From Marinomonas shanghaiensis (GTDB lineage Bacteria; Pseudomonadota; Gammaproteobacteria; Pseudomonadales; Marinomonadaceae), in contig NZ_QGOK01000007.1 of the NCBI RefSeq assembly GCF_003259175.1, forward strand, positions 124,001 to 188,000: a stretch of DNA of 64,000 nucleotides, read 5' to 3'. Both the position numbers and the translations under genes were made by a program. How positions within the stretch are numbered: the first letter of the stretch is position 1; every line of letters starts with the position of its first letter. Positions 26,411 through 34,864 of this stretch are shown piece after piece. Under the pieces are notes generated by a model that was given only the letters and a program-made list of their open reading frames with translations, was not told the DNA's origin and did no database searches.

Positions 26411-26472
26411 TTAGATACAATAATGTCCAAAAAACCTAAATTTAGGTTAAAATAGATACTATTATATCCATT
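26411..26472 (+). promoter_or_regulatory. Nested palindrome and direct repeat upstream of the orphan hipB-like gene
   Basis: A perfect 16-base palindrome AACCTAAATTTAGGTT (26433-26448) is flanked by two imperfect copies of a 20-base element (26411-26430 and 26453-26472, each with TAGATAC.AT.AT.TCC). The block lies 18 bases before the ATG at 26491, the expected place for an antitoxin operator. Confidence 0.55.
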
Positions 26473-26490
26473 TATTTGGTGATTTTTTCT

Positions 26491-26787
26491 ATGAATCATT
26501 TCCTACTGCTGGACGACAGCGACGTACAGCACGCTTTTGCGGCGCATCTTCGTAAACGGCGAGAGCAAGAAAAACTGTCTCGTGATGCATTGGCCGCTCG
26601 CAGTGGCGTGCCCGCGCCTACTATTAAAAAGTTCGAACTGACAGGGCAGATTTCCTTTCGTCAGCTATTGTTGCTCTGGCAAAGTCTTGATGAACTGTCG
26701 CGGCTCTTTGCGTTGACCCAAAATACAGAAAATAATCAATCCAGCATGCCAACGTCCATTGAGGAGGTGCTGAAAAATGGCTTTTAA
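26491..26787 (+). CDS. Orphan XRE-family antitoxin-like protein (HipB type)
   Basis: 98 residues with a helix-turn-helix (HLRKRREQEKLSRDALAARS, then GVPAPTIKKFELTGQISFRQ). It ends in SSMPTSIEEVLKNGF, a tail I associate with antitoxins of HipBA loci. I chose the ATG at 26491 (GGTGA upstream); earlier TTG and GTG codons are possible. A GAGGAGG just before its end leads into a seven-codon reading frame that overlaps the stop, as if the partner hipA had been deleted. It may now be an orphan regulator. Confidence 0.7.
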   Translation: MNHFLLLDDSDVQHAFAAHLRKRREQEKLSRDALAARSGVPAPTIKKFELTGQISFRQLLLLWQSLDELSRLFALTQNTENNQSSMPTSIEEVLKNGF

Positions 26788-26800
26788 ATCCATTAGTTAA
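26777..26800 (+). pseudogene. Remnant start of a deleted hipA-like gene
   Basis: ATG at 26777 reads MAFKSIS then stops. It overlaps the end of the antitoxin gene by 11 bases and has a GAGGAGG ribosome binding site eight bases upstream inside that gene. This is the layout of intact hipBA pairs. The seven codons are too few to prove homology, so this rests on the arrangement. Confidence 0.4.
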
Positions 26801-26805
26801 AAATA

Positions 26806-26916
26806 TAGGAATACAGTCCCATTTTTATAAAGATAGGGCCGTTTCTTGAATATTGATTTTTACTGTTTGTAGGACTATATTCCCATAATAGTCAAAAATA
26901 TAGGAATACAGTCCTA
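26806..26916 (+). promoter_or_regulatory. Three operator-like palindromes upstream of hipBA
   Basis: Sites of the form TAGGA N6 TCC(C/T)A at 26806-26821, 26870-26885 and 26901-26916. The first and third share 21 identical bases including their left flank. Centres are 64 and 31 bases apart, close to six and three helical turns, so a protein would bind on one face of the DNA. Autoregulation by a HipB-type antitoxin is the likely use; E. coli HipB sites are a similar split palindrome. Confidence 0.6.
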
Positions 26917-26938
26917 CTTTTAAATAGGGATAAACAAA

Positions 26939-27244
26939 ATGCCCAAGAGAGATATGCATCGAGTGTTATTTCCTAAACAACTCAAGGTCTTGCGTGTGTT
27001 CGGTGAAGATTTGTTGTTGGCGGCTAAACGACGAGGTTTTACCAAGCAATTGATTTGTGACCGCACAGGATTTGACAACAAGACAGTGAACAAAGTGTTT
27101 GCTGGTGATCCTGGTGTGGCGATAGGCGCTTATATTAAAGTCATGTCAGTACTTGGCATGGAAGAAAATTTTTCGACGCTTGCTGCCCATGATGAAGTTG
27201 GCGTTAAGTTGCAAAACATTAAATTACTAGAGGGCGTGAAATGA
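26939..27244 (+). CDS. HipB-like antitoxin (HTH protein)
   Basis: 101 residues. The probable helix-turn-helix is in the middle (FTKQLICDRTGFDNKTVNKV), and DPGVAIGAYIKVMSVLGM follows, which resembles XRE antitoxins but is divergent. It overlaps hipA by four bases (ATGA), strong evidence for a two-gene toxin-antitoxin operon. It would bind the three upstream operator-like sites and neutralise HipA. Confidence 0.7.
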   Translation: MPKRDMHRVLFPKQLKVLRVFGEDLLLAAKRRGFTKQLICDRTGFDNKTVNKVFAGDPGVAIGAYIKVMSVLGMEENFSTLAAHDEVGVKLQNIKLLEGVK

Positions 27245-28491
27245 GTCGCCGAGTGGTGGATGTTTATGCCCATTGGATGCCTATCGACTCGCCTTTGTTA
27301 GTGGGACAGCTGACGTTCGCAGAAAGCAGCCGAGGTGGTGTGTTTAGCTTTGCTTACGATAAAGCCTTTCTAACATCAGATTACCGCTTGCAGATAGATC
27401 CACTGCTGACGCTTCATGATGGTGAACTGTATAACGATTCACCTGATAAAAATTTCCGCGCATTTTTGGATTCATCGCCGGATCGTTGGGGTCGAATTCT
27501 CATGAAGCGACGAGCCGCCATTGAGTTTAACAAAGGCTTACGGACAACGAGTCGACTCACTGAATTAGACTATTTGTTAGGTGTGCATGACTCTTATCGA
27601 ATGGGTGGTATTCGCTTTAAACTCGCTGGTGCGACAGACTTTTTAGATAACAACAGCGAGTTTGCTGCACCGCCTATGGCTTCTCTACGAGAGTTAGAAT
27701 ATGCCGCTCTCCAAATAGAAAAAGACGACAATATTGAGAGCGATGAATACTATCGCTGGCTAAAAATGTTAATTTCTCCCGGTTCCTCTTTAGGCGGTGC
27801 GAGACCAAAAGCGTGCGTGAAGGACGAGAATGATCACCTCTGGATTGCCAAATTTCCCAATCAAAGTGATGCTTTCGATGTGGGGGCTTGGGAAATGCTC
27901 TGCTACGAACTGGCTCAAGCGGCTGGCGTAGAGATGTTTCCCAGTGAAATACGCCGATACTCCTCTGAACATCATACTTTTATCACCAAACGGTTTGACC
28001 GAATTGGCGCGCAGCGAGTGCATTTTTCCTCCGCTATGACGCAGCTACAATACTATGATGGAGAATATTCAGACGGCGCAAGCTACTTAGAAATTGCAGA
28101 ATTCTTAACAACCAGCGGATCGCAAACCAAAACCGACCTAGCCCAACTCTGGCGCAGAATTGTGTTTAATATTGCGGTTTCTAATACAGACGATCATTTA
28201 AGAAATCACGGATTCTTACTGACAAATAAAGGTTGGAAACTGTCACCCGCTTATGACCTGAACCCTATTGTTGGTAAGCAAGGCTTGCACTTAAACATTA
28301 CCGATACCTCTAACGAACTTGACTACCGCTTAGCATTCGACGTGATCGACTTCTTCCGCCTCGACCGCGACGAAGCGACCCGAATTTACGATGAAGTGCT
28401 TGGTGCCGTGAAGCACTGGCAAAGCATCGCCAACCAGATCGGTATTCGTCGCAGCGAGCAACTTGCCAAACATGAAGCGTTTAATGTTTGA
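27241..28491 (+). CDS. hipA: HipA-family toxin kinase
   Basis: Serine/threonine kinase toxin of the HipA type; E. coli HipA phosphorylates glutamyl-tRNA synthetase, but the target here is unknown. Motifs in order: a glycine-rich loop GSSLGGARPKACV, lysine strand WIAKFP, hinge FITKRFDR, the catalytic NTDDHLRNHGF and metal-binding SPAYDLNP. All key residues are present, so it may be active. N-terminal residues 1-100 match HipA_N-type folds (LDSSPDRWGRILMKRR). Length 416 is normal. Confidence 0.88.
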   Translation: MSRRVVDVYAHWMPIDSPLLVGQLTFAESSRGGVFSFAYDKAFLTSDYRLQIDPLLTLHDGELYNDSPDKNFRAFLDSSPDRWGRILMKRRAAIEFNKGLRTTSRLTELDYLLGVHDSYRMGGIRFKLAGATDFLDNNSEFAAPPMASLRELEYAALQIEKDDNIESDEYYRWLKMLISPGSSLGGARPKACVKDENDHLWIAKFPNQSDAFDVGAWEMLCYELAQAAGVEMFPSEIRRYSSEHHTFITKRFDRIGAQRVHFSSAMTQLQYYDGEYSDGASYLEIAEFLTTSGSQTKTDLAQLWRRIVFNIAVSNTDDHLRNHGFLLTNKGWKLSPAYDLNPIVGKQGLHLNITDTSNELDYRLAFDVIDFFRLDRDEATRIYDEVLGAVKHWQSIANQIGIRRSEQLAKHEAFNV

Positions 28492-28586
28492 GAGCGGTTT
28501 ATAGGAGACATAGGCAAGCAGATGTCTGTTGGGTCATGTATAAAAAACACGAAAAAATAGACACGTCATAAGGATTTGCTCTTTTC

Positions 28587-28674
28587 ATGTCGAAAAAGTG
28601 AGAGAATTTCAACATGATATCTTGATATGTCGATGGCATCGACATAAGCTACAAAAGAAATAGAGATATGTCGA
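28587..28674 (+). promoter_or_regulatory. Repeated ATGTCGA motif and 21-base palindrome upstream of fic
   Basis: A palindrome centred on 28636 (28626-28646) has arms ATGTCGATG and CATCGACAT. ATGTCGA occurs again at about 28588 and at 28668-28674. The third copy covers the first ATG of the long fic frame, which favours the later start at 28695. Likely an operator for fic, whose product has a C-terminal winged-helix-like region. Confidence 0.55.
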
Positions 28675-28694
28675 AATTGTTGAGGAATTTAAAC

Positions 28695-29807
28695 ATGAGT
28701 TTTCGTGCTGATCAGCCATATAACCAGTTGCCGCCACTTCCTCCCAATATTGATTTGATAGAAACAAGAGTCGTGCTTAAAGCCTGCATTAGTGCGAGAG
28801 CCGCATTGGCAGAGCTAAAACAAGCGGGAGAATTACTTCCGAATCAGGGCATGTTGATCAATTTGCTACCTCTCTTAGAAGCAAAAGACAGCTCTGAAAT
28901 AGAGAACATCGTCACGACGACTGATCAGTTATTCCAATATGCACAAGAAGACACAGGGGCTGACCATGCCACTAAGGAGGCATTGCGCTACCGAACGGCA
29001 CTGAATCAAGGTTTTAAACAACTGACTCGTAGACCCTTATGCAGTAATACCGCCGTTGAAGTGTGCAGCACCTTGAAAAATACGGATATGGATATTCGTA
29101 AAGTCCCAGGGACTATCATTGGCAACCAAACAACAGGCGAGATTGTTTATACTCCACCTGTTGGTGAAGACGTTATTCGTGGCTTGCTGGCCAATTGGGA
29201 AAAATTTTTACACGACGAAAATGACATAGACCCTCTGATTAAAATGGCAGTGAGTCACTATCAATTTGAAGCGATTCATCCTTTTTACGATGGCAATGGC
29301 CGAACCGGACGGATCTTGAATGTACTGTTTCTGATTGAGCAAAAACTGCTCAGCCTGCCAATCTTATATTTAAGCCGTTATATCGTGCAGAACAAGCAAG
29401 ACTACTATCGACTTCTTAACCAAGTTACTCGTGAGCAACATTGGCAGAATTGGTTACTCTTTATCTTGCAAGGTGTAGAGCAAACTTGCCTTTGGACGTG
29501 TAAAAAAATCGCCGCTATTAAAGAGTTGATCGACATCACCGCAGACTATATCCGCGACCAGCTACCAAAAATATACAGTTATGAGCTTGTTCAACTCATA
29601 TTCGAACAACCCTATTGCCGTATTAATAACCTAGTCGAAAAAGACATCGCCAAGCGACAAACCGCCTCGACTTACCTAAAAAAACTTACAGACATTGGCG
29701 TGTTAAAAGAAGTGTCAGTAGGCAAGGAAAAGCTATTCGTTCACCCAAAGCTGATGCAGCTTATGACGCAAGATGGCAATGACGTGAGAGCTTATGATGC
29801 AGAGTGA
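28695..29807 (+). CDS. Fic-family adenylyltransferase with inhibitory motif
   Basis: Transfers AMP (or another nucleotide group) from a nucleotide to a target protein. The catalytic motif [12 protein letters not shown] is complete. The inhibitory motif [ST]xxxE[GN] is present as SSEIEN near residue 65 (N-terminal inhibitory helix, class II), so activity would be self-restrained. The C-terminal 70 residues look like a winged helix ([20 protein letters not shown]), as in Fic/DUF4172-like proteins. I chose the ATG at 28695, with GAGG upstream; the ATG at 28668 lies in an operator-like repeat. The target is unknown. Confidence 0.88.
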   Translation: MSFRADQPYNQLPPLPPNIDLIETRVVLKACISARAALAELKQAGELLPNQGMLINLLPLLEAKDSSEIENIVTTTDQLFQYAQEDTGADHATKEALRYRTALNQGFKQLTRRPLCSNTAVEVCSTLKNTDMDIRKVPGTIIGNQTTGEIVYTPPVGEDVIRGLLANWEKFLHDENDIDPLIKMAVSHYQFEAIHPFYDGNGRTGRILNVLFLIEQKLLSLPILYLSRYIVQNKQDYYRLLNQVTREQHWQNWLLFILQGVEQTCLWTCKKIAAIKELIDITADYIRDQLPKIYSYELVQLIFEQPYCRINNLVEKDIAKRQTASTYLKKLTDIGVLKEVSVGKEKLFVHPKLMQLMTQDGNDVRAYDAE

Positions 29808-29845
29808 GGTTTGGGCTAGTGCATCACTAGAGCTGGGAGAGTGAC

Positions 29846-29922
29846 TTTTTGCTGCTTTGGTAAATCTTTGCATGCCAACGTCTATTGAAGAAGTTGGACG
29901 ATTAATTTTTGAGCTGATTTAG
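29846..29922 (+). pseudogene. Decayed 3' end of an XRE antitoxin gene
   Basis: 29870-29894 matches 26744-26768, the end of the orphan antitoxin gene, at 22 of 25 bases and encodes MPTSIEEV. The bases just before it resemble the LLLWQSL part of the same gene with the glutamine codon changed to a stop, and the segment between is deleted. It lies between fic and the NACHT gene. Confidence 0.6.
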
Positions 29923-29927
29923 AAGGC

Positions 29928-32900
29928 TTATTTGGTTTGTTGGCTTCGCTCAATATCGATCACAACTATTTTTATGCGGCCATGTTTAGCTGCTAAGCAA
30001 TCTTCTTCGAGCATCTTCTGTAGCTCGCTTGCTGTCATAGGTTGTTCTTTGCCTTTTCCTCGGTTTTTTAGTTTCTTAGATGAGCCTAAACCAAACCATA
30101 AGACCAAATAAACTCCACAGCCCTGTGCTTGATGGTCTGTTGTGTAGAGCGTATCTAGTTGTTTATCTGCGGCTGTCCACAAGTCTTTATGCCACTGACC
30201 TTTTATTTCGATAGGTAGTCTTATTCCTCCAGTAACAGAGCAGGTAATATCGACTTCTTTATCGCTCGCAACATGACTTTCGGGTACGAGATCAATGTCG
30301 TTAATATTTTGACGTAATAAGCCTAATAAATGATCGCGACACCGTTCTTCTTTGTAGGGCTCTTTATTGTCATCATAGAAACCTTGCCAAGACTCTATGT
30401 CATCTGCCTTTATTTTTGCCTGAACGACAGCAAGCTCTTCAATTAAGTAAGACTGCAAATCATCTATAGTGGTCGGTGTGCTGTCGTCTATTATGGCTTT
30501 GATGGTTTTTAAGTCTGGAAGAATAAATCGTTGCTCTACGATACGTTGATTCTGTTCGGCGATAACACTCTTTATTTGATTGGAATAGCCATCCTCTCCC
30601 TGATCCCTTAGGTTGTGAAGAGCCTGTATTACTTCGTCTGAAGTGTTAGTAGCGAGTTGATTGATAAGGTTAGAAATAAACTTACTTGCATCCCATTTAT
30701 TAGATCTCCCAGACCAACCTCCAACTGGATAATCATGTATAGGCCACAAATTTCTAAATGATTTGATAATCCAAGCTGTAAGTTTCGGTGTGTTGTTTTT
30801 TGGTAATAAGTCTTGAATATTCCAAAGTAATTCAGCTTCCACTGATTCTTCTATTTCACTTTTTACCACTTCAAAATCAACTATGAGCCGAGCTGCTAAC
30901 CTGTTTCTTTGTTGCTCAATACTTTCAGTTTCTGAGATTCGCTTTAAAAAGGTTAGAACTGTTGAGTTATGACCAGAATTAATGAGCTTTTTTAAGAGTG
31001 CTATTTCGGTTTCTGAAGATAAGTTTGGGAAATTCAATAGCCAGTTAGATGTTAGTTCGCAGGCAATGTTAGATAGATTCTCATCTCGTAGTAATTTATA
31101 CAGGCAGTGAATTGAAGTTTTATTGGCTTGTAGTTGTGGTTCAACATAGCGCTGATACGCACTTTTTATTAAATTTCTATTTATTACTTCCTGTTCTAAG
31201 TATTGTCCAATATCACCTATTTTTGCATAGTCAACAGAGACTAGACTTCCCCAATGTGAAAATAAGCAGACCAACAAACATTTATCGCTTAAATCGTTTA
31301 AGACTTGGCCTTTTCTTAAGCGCTCAGCGATTGCAGCAATGAAGATAAATTCAGCATCATAGCGCTTATTTTCTAAATGTGTTTTGGCTATCGTGTCAGG
31401 CTCAAAGAGATTACTTTTGAGGTAAGTTTCAAAGCCAGATAGTGCAGCTTTAGAAATATCATCTCCAAGCCAGTCCACTACGCGTTTATGGGCAGGAAGG
31501 TCTTGTTCAATATCATTAAACATTCTTAGATAAGCGCGCGCAGGGTTAACTAGCCAGCTAAACTCTCCCTTTATCAACTCTTGAATTTTTTCTGAGTATT
31601 CTTCTCTATGTTGCTTATGACGGGCTGCTTTTTTTGCTTCATCTAATTCGATTCTCAGGGTTTGAGTTTCTTCCCATTCAGTTAGAGGTGGATTGGCAAG
31701 CTCATTAAGCCAAGTTAAGTCTCCATAATATTGCTTTGCAAATTCTTGTGCTGCTTCACGTACTTTTTCTCCACTCACACCATTGTGGTAACAAAGGAGC
31801 AATAAGTCGCGCCAACGTGTGTCGTTTTTATCGAATGGGTTAAGGTGCCCAAGTAAAGTAATTACGTCGTTTTCATTGACACCTAATGCTGGAAACGAAT
31901 GTTGCAATAGCCGGCTTTGTTCTCGTATATTGGTATTTGGTTTCGATAGGAAAGCGAAAACATGAATGCTGGTACGTAGACTTTTTTCTTCGATTAACAG
32001 AGTGAGCTTTTCTGAATCTCTTCTACTTTGTGTTTGAGGTTGGATTGACGTTAGCCAATACCACATTTTTTCTAGATATATTTCTCCTTTTGCTATAAGC
32101 CGGCAAAGTAGAGTACAAACTAGATCTGCCATATCATCATGCCCTGATCTTTCGTACCACTCTCCTAGAGTGGATAACTTTTCTGAAAACTGATCTAGAG
32201 TGTTAGAGATTCTTTCAATAGGAAGATTTCTAGCCAATGAATAGAATTTTAATGCGGTATTGTCATGGGACTGGGCATACTTGATTGTTAAATTAACAAT
32301 GAGCTCATCATCAATACTTTCAAAGTTGATGGTATTAATAAACTCTTCAGCTAATCGCAATGAATCGTTGTCTTCTAAATCAGCAAGATTTTTGGCTATA
32401 TTTAGCCAATTTTCTTTATTTCTTATATTTGCTAAAAGATTTAAAGCTGCACTTCTAATGGCAAAATATTCAGAAGTATCGAAAGATAAATTATTGAACA
32501 GTTGGTCGTAGCTTTCAGCCAGTGGTGAGTCTTGAAAAGCCTCTAAAAGCAATATACGCAGCGCAAACGGTGTGGATTTATAAGCGATTAAAGAAAGTGA
32601 TTTTTCAGCAGATTTTTGATTAATTAGACCTTTGGCTGAGTAAGATTTCCATCCTGTGAAGTTCGGGTTGTCGTTTGCCAACTTGATAAGCGCATCAAGT
32701 AGTATATTAGACTGGTTAGGGGATAGATTGTCTGTGCCGCTGTATTCAATAACGCCCATTGGGTCAACACTAAGTACATTTGATGCAAGTTCATGATCTT
32801 GGCTTAACCATGCATGAATGCCACGTAAGTTGGCAGGTACAACACCATAGGATTGAAATATGGCTAGTAAACGACGTCTTTTTCTTGCTGTGTTCGCTTG

Positions 32901-33836
32901 CTTTGCTAACCATCTAGCACCTAAATATTCACCAATACTTCGGTGAATATAACTAAATCTATCGTCTCCAATAGCAATAAATAGTCTTGAGTTGGTTACT
33001 TTTTTTAAGTTTTCTACATTGGATAAAATGCCTAAGTCTACAAGACATACATCACTTTTTGCCGTATTTGCTACTGCCTTACGTGAAATACCTTCTTTGC
33101 CTGTCAGTATAAGACCTGCAAATGCCGCTCCCGCAGTATCTATAATGTTAGTTTCTGCCAGCTGTCCAGTTTCTTTCTTGTCATTATGTTCTGTTGCTAA
33201 CTTCTCGACTGCTAATTTGTAAACTTCGCTTTTGCTTTCTGGAAGATGGTCATCCATGGATATTTTTTCAATCATGCTTAGAGTTTGAGGATTACCAAGT
33301 AATTCCTCTAAGCCAAGCCCTTTAAAATGTTCCAAAACAAATAACGCTCTTTCGTTATCTAGGTTACTACCTAAGTATTCTAGAATTTCAGGGTCTTGTA
33401 ATGATTTAATATGAAGTGCGAGAGGTGCGGTGTTGTAAAATTCTTTGATTAACGAAGTGCCTGTAGCGTTTTGCCATTCTGCTGCTCGGCAAGACAAAAT
33501 GAATCTAGGGTTTCCAAGCAGCTCTAACTTAGATAGAACCTTATCTAACGCGTCACCATCGTTTTTAGCGCTGACTTCATCTAATGCATCGATTACTAGA
33601 ATGGTTGCATCACCAATAATACTTTCTGGTTGTTGGCTTGCAATTAGCCTTTTTGCAGTACAAAGAACACAGGTGTCTGACTGCGCTAACTGCTTTAAAA
33701 GATGGCTTTTCCCCATTCCTGCCTCACCCAGAATAATCAGCGGCTCTTCTCTATCAAGAAGCTCTGCTTGATAGAGTTCTAGTCTTTTGTCTTCGGTGTC
33801 ATACCAAAATGTGCGAGGAATAGAAATTTCGGGCAT
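29928..33836 (-). CDS. NACHT/STAND-type NTPase with C-terminal PD-(D/E)xK-like nuclease domain
   Basis: 1302 residues. An N-terminal NTPase has Walker A GEAGMGKSHL (37-46), Walker B ILVIDALDEV (79-88) with the DxxDE form typical of STAND/NACHT proteins, and RFILSCRAAEW (111-121). A winged-helix segment FSYIHRSIGEYLGARWL follows near 300. Residues about 400-1100 look like a long helical repeat region, the usual sensor part. Near the end VDIT...LPIEIKGQW gives D1196, E1210 and K1212, a PD-(D/E)xK-like core. Bacterial proteins built like this are immune sensors; an anti-phage role is inferred. RBS AAGGAT. Base composition is AT-richer than core genes. Confidence 0.8.
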   Translation of the reverse strand: MPEISIPRTFWYDTEDKRLELYQAELLDREEPLIILGEAGMGKSHLLKQLAQSDTCVLCTAKRLIASQQPESIIGDATILVIDALDEVSAKNDGDALDKVLSKLELLGNPRFILSCRAAEWQNATGTSLIKEFYNTAPLALHIKSLQDPEILEYLGSNLDNERALFVLEHFKGLGLEELLGNPQTLSMIEKISMDDHLPESKSEVYKLAVEKLATEHNDKKETGQLAETNIIDTAGAAFAGLILTGKEGISRKAVANTAKSDVCLVDLGILSNVENLKKVTNSRLFIAIGDDRFSYIHRSIGEYLGARWLAKQANTARKRRRLLAIFQSYGVVPANLRGIHAWLSQDHELASNVLSVDPMGVIEYSGTDNLSPNQSNILLDALIKLANDNPNFTGWKSYSAKGLINQKSAEKSLSLIAYKSTPFALRILLLEAFQDSPLAESYDQLFNNLSFDTSEYFAIRSAALNLLANIRNKENWLNIAKNLADLEDNDSLRLAEEFINTINFESIDDELIVNLTIKYAQSHDNTALKFYSLARNLPIERISNTLDQFSEKLSTLGEWYERSGHDDMADLVCTLLCRLIAKGEIYLEKMWYWLTSIQPQTQSRRDSEKLTLLIEEKSLRTSIHVFAFLSKPNTNIREQSRLLQHSFPALGVNENDVITLLGHLNPFDKNDTRWRDLLLLCYHNGVSGEKVREAAQEFAKQYYGDLTWLNELANPPLTEWEETQTLRIELDEAKKAARHKQHREEYSEKIQELIKGEFSWLVNPARAYLRMFNDIEQDLPAHKRVVDWLGDDISKAALSGFETYLKSNLFEPDTIAKTHLENKRYDAEFIFIAAIAERLRKGQVLNDLSDKCLLVCLFSHWGSLVSVDYAKIGDIGQYLEQEVINRNLIKSAYQRYVEPQLQANKTSIHCLYKLLRDENLSNIACELTSNWLLNFPNLSSETEIALLKKLINSGHNSTVLTFLKRISETESIEQQRNRLAARLIVDFEVVKSEIEESVEAELLWNIQDLLPKNNTPKLTAWIIKSFRNLWPIHDYPVGGWSGRSNKWDASKFISNLINQLATNTSDEVIQALHNLRDQGEDGYSNQIKSVIAEQNQRIVEQRFILPDLKTIKAIIDDSTPTTIDDLQSYLIEELAVVQAKIKADDIESWQGFYDDNKEPYKEERCRDHLLGLLRQNINDIDLVPESHVASDKEVDITCSVTGGIRLPIEIKGQWHKDLWTAADKQLDTLYTTDHQAQGCGVYLVLWFGLGSSKKLKNRGKGKEQPMTASELQKMLEEDCLAAKHGRIKIVVIDIERSQQTK

Positions 33837-33979
33837 TAGTTATCCTTTGCCTATAGAAGTATTTGATTTATATGATCTTAGCAGTTATTGCTTAACGAAG
33901 TTGAGTAGGAACAAGATAAATGAGACAGTTTATAATTAGTTTCCTGATTTTCTGATTCAAAAAGAGTTTGGATGTGCCA

Positions 33980-34395
33980 ATGACCACCAAGTTAATCTGC
34001 AATAGCACGGCTGAGTTTTTGATTTTTACTGGGCAATCTGGTGAGCAGAGCATTGAGGCGCGTTATGAGACACTATTTGGCTTTCCCAAAAGCTGATTGC
34101 TGAGCTGTTCGATGTTGATGTACGAACGGTCAGTGAGCATTTCAAAAATATATTTCAATCAGCCGAACTCAATGAAGAAGCAGTTATCCGGAAATTCCGG
34201 ATAACTGCTTCTGACGGTAAAAAGTATGATACGCAGCATTACAATCTAGACGCCATTATCTTTGTTGGTTATCGCGTTAATTCTGTGCGAGCGACTCAGT
34301 TCCGTCAGTGGGCGACTCAGGGGTTGCGTGAGTTTTCTATCAAGGGTTATGTGATTGATAAAGAGCGCATGGAGAATAGAGAAGCGATTTATTGA
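33980..34395 (+). pseudogene. Frameshifted, truncated RhuM-family gene
   Basis: Two reading frames together encode an RhuM-like protein start. From ATG 33980 one reads MTTKLICNSTAEFLIFTGQS up to about residue 30, then the frame shifts near 34068; the other frame continues with TIWLSQKLIAELFDVDVRTV, SEHFKNIFQ, ITASDGKKYDTQHYNLDAII, VGYRVNSVRATQFRQWA and stops at 34395. The family is usually about twice as long, so the C-terminus is missing. Function is not established in general; found in pathogenicity and mobile regions. Confidence 0.8.
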
Positions 34396-34410
34396 AAGGC
34401 TTTGTATGTG

Positions 34411-34449
34411 AAAAGCCCACTTCTACACAGGGTAAAAGCGGGCTTTAAA
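34411..34449 (-). terminator. Terminator of the entericidin-like gene
   Basis: Stem AAAGCCC/GGGCTTT with extra pairing inside, followed on the minus strand by a short T stretch, about 30 bases after the lipoprotein gene's stop codon. Confidence 0.6.
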
Positions 34450-34475
34450 ATACGGTCATGGTTTATAAAATCGGC

Positions 34476-34610
34476 TTACTCAGTCGCTTTATGAATGGTT
34501 TCTTTGGTACTTTCGTAGGCTTTTGAGGAGTCTTCTTTCACGCCTTCCCAAGTATTTGCGCAGCCAGCTAACGCAAGTGTTACCGCAATGGCTAATAATG
34601 GAAACTTCAT
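34476..34610 (-). CDS. Entericidin-like small lipoprotein
   Basis: A 44-residue product with a lipoprotein signal: MKFPLLAIAVTLALAGC, with lipobox LAGC and the lipidated cysteine near residue 17. The mature part (ANTWEGVKEDSSKAYESTKE...) is a short amphipathic, lysine- and glutamate-rich helix like the entericidin EcnA/EcnB family, small lipoproteins linked to stress-related lysis and its antidote. Here only one such gene is present. It is too short for usual gene lists. Confidence 0.7.
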   Translation of the reverse strand: MKFPLLAIAVTLALAGCANTWEGVKEDSSKAYESTKETIHKATE

Positions 34611-34864
34611 GTTCAAACCTCTCTTCGTTATGAGTCTTTACACATTACCAAAAAGTTTTGTAAAGAATGACGCACTATTTTGATTTAACTTAGGATAAAG
34701 GGTTTTACCGGTTTTTGCTCTTTCTTTCTGACAAAAAAGCCTTATGGCAAAATCCTTAAACAGCCCCATGTATTTACATCAAAAGAGATTGATCTTATTT
34801 GGCTCTGGCATAGAATGGCGTCAATTTAGCCCAAGTTCGGGACAATCTAGCATTGAGGTGGCGC

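Noticed and set aside
28668-28694. Earlier ATG for fic at 28668
   Set aside because: It sits in the ATGTCGA repeat and lacks a good ribosome binding site; 28695 has GAGG upstream and fits the family start.
34177-34211. Long inverted repeat taken as a transposon end or terminator
   Set aside because: It lies over conserved RhuM codons, has no T run, no matching partner at the other side and no target duplication that I can see.
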